A DNA stretch of 64,000 bases, from positions 1-64,000 of the forward strand of contig DJHS01000054.1 in the NCBI GenBank assembly GCA_002433235.1, written 5' to 3'. The first letter of the stretch is position 1. Each line of letters opens with the position of its first letter. Positions 35,301 to 42,033 of the stretch are shown here, piece by piece. The position numbers were made by a program, and so were the translations under genes. The DNA comes from UBA6614 sp002433235. GTDB taxonomy: Bacteria; Verrucomicrobiota; Verrucomicrobiia; Limisphaerales; UBA1100. The notes beneath the pieces were generated by a model that was not told the DNA's origin, made no database searches, and was given only the letters and a program-made list of their open reading frames with translations.

Positions 35301-38300
35301 AGCCACTCAAACCCCCACTGCCCCGGAGGCCATCGAATCCGCCCAATCTCAAACGCAGCTTCCACAAGGATCCCAATTCACCCTCAACCATGAATCTCTA
35401 GAGACCGCGAAATCGGGGGTGGAATCTTCCACCCAGCTAAGCCAAGCCAGCTCCAGTGTCACGCTCAAGGCGGCAGTGTCACCCGCGGCTGAGTCGGAGC
35501 CCACCACGGCAACATCCTCGCCGGTTCAGGCATCACAAGCTCCCAAGGCAACGGCGGTGGCCAAGAGCCAGACTGTCGATGCCCAAAGCCAGACCGCCAA
35601 GCTCAGTTCAGCTCAGGCCGTGAATAATCTTCCTCAGACATCCATGGCCGAGGCCAACAAAGTGACTCTCGAGCAGACTTCGCAATCATCAGAAACCGGC
35701 CAGAAACTCGCCCAAGCCTCGACTCGGGCAGCATTTGCCCAGGCCCAAGCCGCGGCCAATGCTCAAACCTCACCTCAGATCGCTGACCAATCCATTGTTC
35801 CGGCCCGGTCGACGGCCCAAGCCACGGCCGTTTCCAAAGTCAGTGCCGCAACCGCCAAGTCTGCTGACGCCAACTTGCAGGCATCCTCCACCAAGACAGA
35901 TTCAAATTCACCAGCAGCCACTTTGAACGCCCAACTTGAGACCAGTGAAGCTGCTTCCACGGGTGCAACTAATCTGGCAAAAGCCACCAGCCAACAGGCT
36001 GTTCATCAAGCTGCCGCGCAACCCCTAGTTGCATCGGGTGCGGAACCTCTTACCAAGGCTGCAGAGGCATTGACTGCCGCCAACTCCAACGACCAGACTG
36101 CTGCCGTTAAGCCAAACACATCGGCTTCACAAGCCAATGCCAAGAAATTGGTGAAAGCGGAGTCATCAGGCTCTGTGGATAACGCTGTGGTGGACACCCT
36201 TGCAGGCCTTCAATTGGAGTCTCCAGAGACCGATGCGGAGTCTGGAGCGGCCGGTGCCAAGGTTGCCAGCCAGCAAGCTGTCCGTCCAATTACGTCCGGG
36301 ATTACCGAAAGTAGCCCGCAATCACAAACAGCGGTCCGGCCGCAACCTGCCGCCATTCGCCCCTCCTCGTTGATGGCTACCAACATGGTTTCCATCCAAC
36401 TTCCCACATCTTCGCGCGCCCTTTCTCAAGCTAATCTTTCCAGTACTCTTCTCAATAGCCCAGCCAATGAGCCCTTCAACCTGCATTTGCAAACCACAAC
36501 GGGTGAAGCCGAGGCCTCACAATCCATGGCCAAGGGGGTTGACAATTCACAATCGGCCGCAGCACCGCCCACGCAACCCACCCTCAACGCGAACCCTACG
36601 GATCGCGCAAGCAGACCGGTGAACATTCCCCTGTCCGAGTCCGAGACGCAGACCACGGCGCAAAGGCAGGCCATCACTGATGCAAAGGTGGCCCCGGATA
36701 TCCTGTCAGCTGCACCCGCTCTGCCAACCCAAGTGGAATCGGCATTGCCCAGCTCTCTGGAGATTAAGGCGGAAACCACGCTGCCTACCACCACGCCTTC
36801 CACTAGTTTCGCGGGGGCATCTAGAGGGCAGGCCATTAAACCGGCAATCCAATCCGCGAGTGCATCTCCTCGCCTGACCACCCGGCCGATGCCGTTTCTG
36901 GCCGCTGCGCAGTTCCAGCTCAACCCACTTCTTACAGCCCAGCAAACCGCCGCTACACCCATCGCAACAGGCCAGCCGCTGGATCGTGTGGACTTGAATC
37001 ATGCCGAGATGGATGCCTCCAGACTTCCCGGTGTGCAAATGAAATTCCCCGACAATGGCCGCATAGAGCTGGCCCAAGGCGGGAGATTTGAAAATGTCAC
37101 CAGCCAGGGAGCCTCGCTCACGGCTAGCTCCGCGGGCCCTCAATCCAACGGCAGCCCATTACCGACACGGGTGGAGGGGAACAAGCCGCCTACTCGCATG
37201 GAATCCCTCAATTTGGTTCAGCAGGATGATGTCACCCGCGTTGAGTACGCTTCTAATCCCCTCAAGGACATTCGTGATAACGGCAACATGATTCTCCCGG
37301 ATAGCGGCATCCCCGATGCCCCCATCCTTGAAGCTCCGGGGGAAATCAAGGATCCGCTGGTTCTGCGCCATGACCCGAAGATGCGCTTGGAGATTATCGA
37401 TCAACTCGGTGGCAGCGAGGAAACCGAGCGGGCAATCATGCGGGCGTTGGACTGGTTCACCCGCAATCAGGAAGCTGATGGCCATTGGGATGGCCCCGCA
37501 GGGCACGACCATGCGGCCACCGGCATGGCCATGCTTGCCTACATGGGCTGGGGCGCAAAGCACACCGAGGCCGGCCCTTATCAGAAACCCCTCGCAAAGG
37601 CTGTTGACTGGATGATCCGCCATACCGGCCCTGACGGGGATCTGCGCGGCTTTCGTGGTCGCAATTTCATGTATGATCACGGGATCGCCGCAATCGCCGT
37701 TGCGGAGGCATACAGTTTGACAAAAGACCCGCGCCTGCGCCCCATCGTCGAACGGATTGTGGATTTCACTGTGCGGGCGCAGAACCCCAAGACTGGAGGC
37801 TGGCGCTATCAGCCCTTTGGGGAGCAGGGCTATTCGGATCGCGGCGACATGTCTGTGACGGGTTGGCAGATCATGGCATTGAAGAGTGCGAAGATGGGTG
37901 GGATCAAGGTGCCCGCAGAATCACTCGACAAGGCGATTCGTTTTATGCAGAGCGTTAGCAGTCAGCGAGTCGAGACGTTTCGCCTTAACGGGGGCCGACA
38001 GCGAATTGAGCAGCATACCTACGGCTATTACACAAAAGGCGACCCCAACTTGGCCATGGTGGCCGAGGGAATGTTTTCCCAGCAGCTTTTGCGCAAACAT
38101 TCCCTGGATCGTCGCATATTTACCAGCCGTCAACTGGACAAAATCATCAACAATTCCGCGCAGCACATTTTGTATAAAGACGATTTCATAAAGCCTGGAA
38201 AACGTCGCAATGCCCGGCCCGAGTTCAACTATTACTACTGGTACTACTCCAGCCTTGCCTTGCACCAACTTCAAGGCCCCGTCTGGGAACGGTGGAATCA

Positions 38301-38499
38301 AAAAATGCGTCCTGTGTTCCTGAAGGCACAAATTCACAACCCAGACCGCATCGACCTTCACGGCAGTTGGGATCCCATGGGCCAGTGGGGTGGTGAATCC
38401 GGTCGCTGCATCGTGACAGCCATGGCAACCCTCAGTTTGGAGGTTTACTATCGCTACCTGCCCATGTACACCCCCGCTTGGGCTCAGAATGCCAAATAA
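32362..38499 (+). CDS. Giant TonB/TolA-like protein: PD40 propeller, SxxxH helix, disordered linker, alpha/alpha-toroid domain
   Basis: It uses GTG 32362, overlapping exbD by GTGA, and encodes 2045 residues. A membrane helix spans 19-38. Residues about 80-365 are PD40/TolB-like propeller repeats with LFVAKR, GYDIWVSR and GGFDLFRSR blades. Two helices follow (about 387-407 and 421-445). The second of these has S427 and H431, the SxxxH spacing found in the TonB and TolA helix that contacts ExbB/ExbD or TolQ/TolR. Residues about 450-1600 are rich in Gln, Ala, Thr, Ser and Pro and look disordered. Residues about 1665-2045 form an alpha/alpha-toroid of the prenyltransferase/squalene-cyclase fold, with a QNPKTGGWRY QW-like motif but no DxDD catalytic motif. 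I infer an energy transducer with a sensing or binding tip. Confidence 0.82.
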   Translation: MSEDSPEANTKAPRLRTRHWVVGASCLAVAMLAWVLWPAGTKTVYTDNISARVDAEDVTLRDVIWEHPTPVFPGNRDEDERYDPDVSADNLTLVFVKGRPGEGADLFVAKREGEGWGEARSLEDLNTEYDELGPSFSRDGKWLFFYSNRSGGLGGYDIWVSRLGDSGWEEPVNLGPAINTAHHEIDPTVHDAPVGRIAKENETQGEPGWQVKDLYFASSRPLGDSAPPRWRGTAREQAVPRGDFNLFHATNDAAEGLQFTDASPLSALNTKGDDAQPTITRRGNYLYFSSNGRGGAGGFDLFRSRIERRAFKVVELLDRSVNTPANETDPTLFRDGHRLVFSSDRAPHGPRYQLYETITREVFPMAEAPAKEQPAVGGGFLDLFEKYKWWFALLLLSLLALLALLKSMANESRRAQLSLMQRCLLGSLGLHMLLAFLLSLWLISEAIYKHVKEQVVEITLTNDDEARQEEEEALNKPVQANLAQASAQLPTPREPNTPSDPDAQPVEPTPPNVDTTQVKPDEMAIKPPEVTLPDTEPETLRTPQLPTDSNQPATPQLPRELLETAQVTPAAASPKAAPVPNDLKVNPSPQQQTAANPASTSAQAPTPATQNPATAKPLEQTANTRVNTERLTPVESEQSLPKLEVSVNKEQLEQSHKTTADSSQKMVNASDNQQVKAQPSETPRTQPAATNTQTPASQPVKAAQSLPKEQSLESMASLPTLETSQPASQPDTSPATQASAVKQETNTTSAASTRKLANASSAQSLPKQPTQAATARPEPREALNTVNVQTQNTTTATKESAIESASKPANAVNPNAPAAVPKAEAAQVSSVKQTTTSNTVEAAQTLEQATATQPLVQQPAPSSTSNATPTEAKSQPVEATPAASQSVAAKETSAQTEATEAALHKNSQASPKAATVDTNSIAMEQNQTAAEQGSQLSHAASQQTVAPQSTPNAQSAPAQASVKAAQSTPINAQTTAQTQQATQTPTAPEAIESAQSQTQLPQGSQFTLNHESLETAKSGVESSTQLSQASSSVTLKAAVSPAAESEPTTATSSPVQASQAPKATAVAKSQTVDAQSQTAKLSSAQAVNNLPQTSMAEANKVTLEQTSQSSETGQKLAQASTRAAFAQAQAAANAQTSPQIADQSIVPARSTAQATAVSKVSAATAKSADANLQASSTKTDSNSPAATLNAQLETSEAASTGATNLAKATSQQAVHQAAAQPLVASGAEPLTKAAEALTAANSNDQTAAVKPNTSASQANAKKLVKAESSGSVDNAVVDTLAGLQLESPETDAESGAAGAKVASQQAVRPITSGITESSPQSQTAVRPQPAAIRPSSLMATNMVSIQLPTSSRALSQANLSSTLLNSPANEPFNLHLQTTTGEAEASQSMAKGVDNSQSAAAPPTQPTLNANPTDRASRPVNIPLSESETQTTAQRQAITDAKVAPDILSAAPALPTQVESALPSSLEIKAETTLPTTTPSTSFAGASRGQAIKPAIQSASASPRLTTRPMPFLAAAQFQLNPLLTAQQTAATPIATGQPLDRVDLNHAEMDASRLPGVQMKFPDNGRIELAQGGRFENVTSQGASLTASSAGPQSNGSPLPTRVEGNKPPTRMESLNLVQQDDVTRVEYASNPLKDIRDNGNMILPDSGIPDAPILEAPGEIKDPLVLRHDPKMRLEIIDQLGGSEETERAIMRALDWFTRNQEADGHWDGPAGHDHAATGMAMLAYMGWGAKHTEAGPYQKPLAKAVDWMIRHTGPDGDLRGFRGRNFMYDHGIAAIAVAEAYSLTKDPRLRPIVERIVDFTVRAQNPKTGGWRYQPFGEQGYSDRGDMSVTGWQIMALKSAKMGGIKVPAESLDKAIRFMQSVSSQRVETFRLNGGRQRIEQHTYGYYTKGDPNLAMVAEGMFSQQLLRKHSLDRRIFTSRQLDKIINNSAQHILYKDDFIKPGKRRNARPEFNYYYWYYSSLALHQLQGPVWERWNQKMRPVFLKAQIHNPDRIDLHGSWDPMGQWGGESGRCIVTAMATLSLEVYYRYLPMYTPAWAQNAK

Positions 38500-38547
38500 C
38501 CTTGCGCGGATTCATCCGTGGCGGAGAATTCCAAAAACCTTGTATAC

Positions 38548-39627
38548 ATGAAAAAACAACTATTGCTGACGTTTCTCCCGCTGTTGCTTCTGGCGCAGGA
38601 CGACTTCAAGCCGCTTTTCAACGGCAAGAATTTCGATGGTTGGCGAAACATCAATTGTGCACCGAACACGTGGTCGGTGAAAGACGGCATGATCCACTGC
38701 AGCGGAAAGCCCATCGGCGAACTACGCACGCTGCGCATGTACGAAAACTTCATTCTCGAGGTCGAGTGGCGGCACCTCAAGCCCAAGGGCAACGCCGGAA
38801 TTTTTGTTTGGGCGGATGCGTACACGGCGAAAGGGCAGCCGTTTCATCGGGGAGTGGAGGTGCAGGTGCTTGAGAACGCCTATGGCAATACGCGGGGCTA
38901 CACAACGCACGGCGATATCTTCCCCATTCATGGCGCCAAGATGACGCCTATCAACGGTCGCGGTGGTTCGCGGGCGTTTCCCACCGAAAACCGTAGCAAG
39001 CCTTCGCCGCAATGGAACCATTACCGCGTTGTTTGCAATAACGGGGACATCTCGCTAGCGGTCAACGGCAAGGTCGTCACCCGCGGCAAGGCGGCAAGAC
39101 CGCGCAAAGGGTACATTTGCCTCGAGTCCGAAGGTTCGCCGGTTCAGTTCCGCAATCTGAAAATAAAAGAGCTGCCGAGCACGAACCCAAAGCCTGAGGA
39201 AATCGCCAAGGCGGAGGAGGGCTTTCACACACTCTACACCGGCATCGACCTCGCCGGCTGGAAGGCGGACAAAGCGGGTACGTGGTCCTCCAATGACTGG
39301 CGGCTAACGACAAAAGGCGGGACGGCGCTGCGCTCAGAGCCAAAGTTTACGGAGTATGTAATGTTTGCGGATTTCCGTGCTGAGGGGCAGAACGCGCCGT
39401 TTCACCTGCCCAACGTGGGTGACATCGGCGAGTTGAAAGCCATTACCAAGGGCTGGAATCGCATCCGTGTCACGCGCCGCCTCGGCCAAACAAAGATCGA
39501 GCTAAACGGCAAAGTCGTCATTGAGGAAGCCATCCGCGAGTCGGGGCCGTTGAAGGCAGGCGCCTTTGTGTTGACGCCGAAAGTGCCCACGCAGTTCGCG
39601 AATATATTCGTGAAAGAGCTCAAGTGA
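38548..39627 (+). CDS. Exported protein with two DUF1080 (3-keto-disaccharide hydrolase) domains
   Basis: ATG 38548 starts a signal peptide (residues 1-17); a GTG further upstream does not. The 359-residue product has two concanavalin-like jelly-roll domains of the DUF1080 family, beginning at PLFNGKNFDGW and TLYTGIDLAGW. Some members hydrolyse 3-keto-glucosides made by Gfo/Idh/MocA oxidases. It is convergent with such an oxidoreductase, 7 bases away. The exact substrate is unknown and a binding role is possible. Confidence 0.85.
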   Translation: MKKQLLLTFLPLLLLAQDDFKPLFNGKNFDGWRNINCAPNTWSVKDGMIHCSGKPIGELRTLRMYENFILEVEWRHLKPKGNAGIFVWADAYTAKGQPFHRGVEVQVLENAYGNTRGYTTHGDIFPIHGAKMTPINGRGGSRAFPTENRSKPSPQWNHYRVVCNNGDISLAVNGKVVTRGKAARPRKGYICLESEGSPVQFRNLKIKELPSTNPKPEEIAKAEEGFHTLYTGIDLAGWKADKAGTWSSNDWRLTTKGGTALRSEPKFTEYVMFADFRAEGQNAPFHLPNVGDIGELKAITKGWNRIRVTRRLGQTKIELNGKVVIEEAIRESGPLKAGAFVLTPKVPTQFANIFVKELK

Positions 39628-39634
39628 GCAGTGC

Positions 39635-40930
39635 TCAAACCCCCTTCGGCGTCGCCCAATGCTCGCGGTATCCTCGATGCACGAGCGCACCCGCCTTGGC
39701 ATCGCCCACCATCAGCTCTTTCTCGGGATCAAAATTCAGCATGCCACCGGTGCGGATGGCGATGTTGCCAAGGTGACAAAGGCTTGAGGAAAGGTGACCG
39801 ATCTCGATGTCCGCATGCGGTTTTTTGCCTTCGCGAATGCACGCGAGGAAATTGAGATGATGACCGCCTAGGTTTGGCCCGCCACCGCCTTGTTTCACCA
39901 GCCGGTTGCGCTCGGCATACATTTTCCAGCCTTCCGCCTTGCCGAGCACCATCATTCCCTTGGTGCCGTAAAACACGTTTCCGTTTTCCATGCCCTGTTG
40001 CTTGTACGGCGACCAGATTCGCATCTCAAAAATCAACTGCTTCGTGCGACCGTTCTTGTCCGGTGCGTACTCAAACAGGCAGTTCTGCGTGTCCGGCCAC
40101 TGCATGTCGTCGTCGAAAACATACTTTCCGCCCATGGCGCAAATCTTTGAGGGATGCGTATCCATGCCCAAGCCCCAGCGGGCGAGGTCGATGTCGTGCA
40201 CGCCATCATTGCCCATGTCGCCCGTGCCAAAGTCATGCCACCAACGCCAGATGCCGTGCAGCATGTTGGGCCGAAACTCCACCTTCGGGGCTGGCCCCAG
40301 CCAGGTGTCGAAATCCAGATGTGCAGGCGGCTTGCCCGGTTTGCTGCGACCGATGCTGCCGCGGCGCTGGCTGTTCCAGGCCTTGGCGACGAGCACCTCG
40401 CCGATGGCACCATCGTGGAGCAGCTCCATTGCCTCGCGAATACCCTCGGTGCTGCGCGTCTGCGTGCCCACCTGCACCACGCACTTGTTGCGGTGTGCGG
40501 CTTCCACCATCAGGCGGCCCTCGCGCAGGTTGTGGCTGGCGGGTTTCTCAACGTACACGTGCTTGCCCGCTTCGCAGGCGAGGATGGTTGCCGGTGCGTG
40601 CCAATGGTCGGGCGTGCCGATCCACACGGCATCGACATCCTTGTCCTCAAAAATCCGCCGCATGTCGCCCACCGCCTTGGGGGCCTTGCCCTTGGCTTTT
40701 TCAACCGTGGCTCGCGCCCGTGCCGTGCGTCGCTCATCCACGTCACACACGTAGGCGATGTTCACCGCTTTGTTGTGGCTGAGCGTACCCAAATGCGCAC
40801 TCCCCATCCCGCCCGGGCCAATGATGCCCACAGTGATTTTCTCATTTGCGCCAACCGCGCGTGCCGCGAGGGGCAGGGAGAGGGCGGCGGTGGAGGAGGC
40901 TTGGATGAATTTGCGGCGGGTGGGGTCCAT
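39635..40930 (-). CDS. Tat-exported Gfo/Idh/MocA oxidoreductase
   Basis: The 431-residue product starts with a twin-arginine signal (RRKFIQ, then a hydrophobic stretch to about residue 28). A Rossmann segment IIGPGGMGSAH binds NAD(P), and VEKPASHNLREG carries the EKP motif with the catalytic lysine region. Export with the cofactor bound explains Tat use. Relatives oxidise sugars at C3. It lies upstream of a ThuA-like gene whose ATG is inside the same leftward unit, and next to the DUF1080 gene. Confidence 0.9.
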   Translation of the reverse strand: MDPTRRKFIQASSTAALSLPLAARAVGANEKITVGIIGPGGMGSAHLGTLSHNKAVNIAYVCDVDERRTARARATVEKAKGKAPKAVGDMRRIFEDKDVDAVWIGTPDHWHAPATILACEAGKHVYVEKPASHNLREGRLMVEAAHRNKCVVQVGTQTRSTEGIREAMELLHDGAIGEVLVAKAWNSQRRGSIGRSKPGKPPAHLDFDTWLGPAPKVEFRPNMLHGIWRWWHDFGTGDMGNDGVHDIDLARWGLGMDTHPSKICAMGGKYVFDDDMQWPDTQNCLFEYAPDKNGRTKQLIFEMRIWSPYKQQGMENGNVFYGTKGMMVLGKAEGWKMYAERNRLVKQGGGGPNLGGHHLNFLACIREGKKPHADIEIGHLSSSLCHLGNIAIRTGGMLNFDPEKELMVGDAKAGALVHRGYREHWATPKGV

Positions 40931-40934
40931 GTGA

Positions 40935-41879
40935 TTATTTCTTTTTCAAAACACTCACCTTGTCGGCCGTCGGGAAATTCTCTGGAAGCTTCGTCGTCAC
41001 CTTTCCCGTTGCCAGCCACTCGCAGGCACGGTTGAGGGTGGTGGTGAAGCCAACACACTGGAGCGACACGCCGTTTTCGTGGCCCATGGGCGTGTGGAAG
41101 ATGAGGCCTTTGCCGTAATTGATGACCATCATCATTGGCTCATGCCGCTTGCTCTTGGGGCTCCAAGCGGTGGCGAGTACTTCCATGTTCACGGCGGGGC
41201 CGCGGAGTGAGTCGTACAGTTCATCGCGCCCGTGCTTCCACTTGGCGGGCATGCCTTGTGTGACGGGGTGATCGCCGTTCCGGATCTCAATGGTGAATTC
41301 GTGCTGGGGCCCATGGCTGCCGCCGCGGCCCTTGCGGGTGTCGCGGACGAGTTTGCCTTCCTCGTTGTAATAGACGTATGGGCCGTGTTTTTCGGTGCGC
41401 CCGCCCCAGCCGCCGAGGCCAATCATTTTGTTATACTCTAACCAGTTGGGGAAGGAGTTGTCCGCGGCGTGCACAACCACGAAGCGGCCGCCGTCTTTCA
41501 TGTATTTTTCAAAATCCGTTTTCACCGGAGCGGGCCATTCCTGACCGTTGTAATTGCTGACAATCACGTCGTACTTGGCAAACGCTGGCCGCCATTCCTT
41601 CCATTGCTTGGCATTCAGTTCGTTCGCCGCTTGGATTGCTCTGTCGCGTTGTTCTTTGCTGAGGTTGCCGGGGATGCGCGTGCGTTGAGGGGTCGTGGCA
41701 ACATCGACAGAAAACATTTTGGTCGCTTCAAACTGCGATTTCATCCACGGCGTCATCGCGCGCCAGTTGTGGTTGTTCTGCCCGTCAACAATGAGCAGTT
41801 TGATCGGTTTTGCCTCCGCATTTAGCGAAAGGGCGGCGAGGAAGGTGATGGTAAAAATGGATTTGATAATAGTCTTCAT
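40935..41879 (-). CDS. Exported ThuA-like protein
   Basis: ATG 41879 starts a signal peptide (residues 1-21). The 314-residue product has the ThuA-like class I glutamine-amidotransferase-type fold, with early strand LLIVDGQNNHNW, the segment VVHAADNSF and the HPVTQGMP loop. ThuA is needed for trehalose/sucrose use in rhizobia and is thought to act on 3-keto-sugars. It lies 4 bases upstream of the Gfo/Idh/MocA gene. Confidence 0.88.
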   Translation of the reverse strand: MKTIIKSIFTITFLAALSLNAEAKPIKLLIVDGQNNHNWRAMTPWMKSQFEATKMFSVDVATTPQRTRIPGNLSKEQRDRAIQAANELNAKQWKEWRPAFAKYDVIVSNYNGQEWPAPVKTDFEKYMKDGGRFVVVHAADNSFPNWLEYNKMIGLGGWGGRTEKHGPYVYYNEEGKLVRDTRKGRGGSHGPQHEFTIEIRNGDHPVTQGMPAKWKHGRDELYDSLRGPAVNMEVLATAWSPKSKRHEPMMMVINYGKGLIFHTPMGHENGVSLQCVGFTTTLNRACEWLATGKVTTKLPENFPTADKVSVLKKK

Positions 41880-41956
41880 GGGAATGTGACAGCCCCAAGT
41901 GTAGGCGACCGGAAGAGTGTGCAAAGGAAAAAAGGAGGGAACGAACCGGTTGTTTT

Positions 41957-42023
41957 ATCACAGAGACACAGAGCGCACAGAGACTGGAATTGAATTCTCC
42001 ATGTGCTCGGTGTTTCTGCAGTG
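41957..42023. repeat. Imperfect inverted repeat of the 'cacagag' type
   Basis: TCACAGAGACACAGAGC on the left pairs imperfectly with GCTCGGTGTTTCTGCAGTGA on the right. It resembles the perfect 18-bp element at 7759-7817. It lies between the stop of the TPR/redox lipoprotein gene and the ThuA gene. Confidence 0.6.
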
Positions 42024-42033
42024 AAATCCCAAC

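Noticed and set aside
37360..38499. Squalene-hopene cyclase (hopanoid synthesis) as the function of the toroid domain
   Set aside because: The DxDD acid motif and most QW repeats are missing, and the domain is fused to a periplasmic anchor protein.
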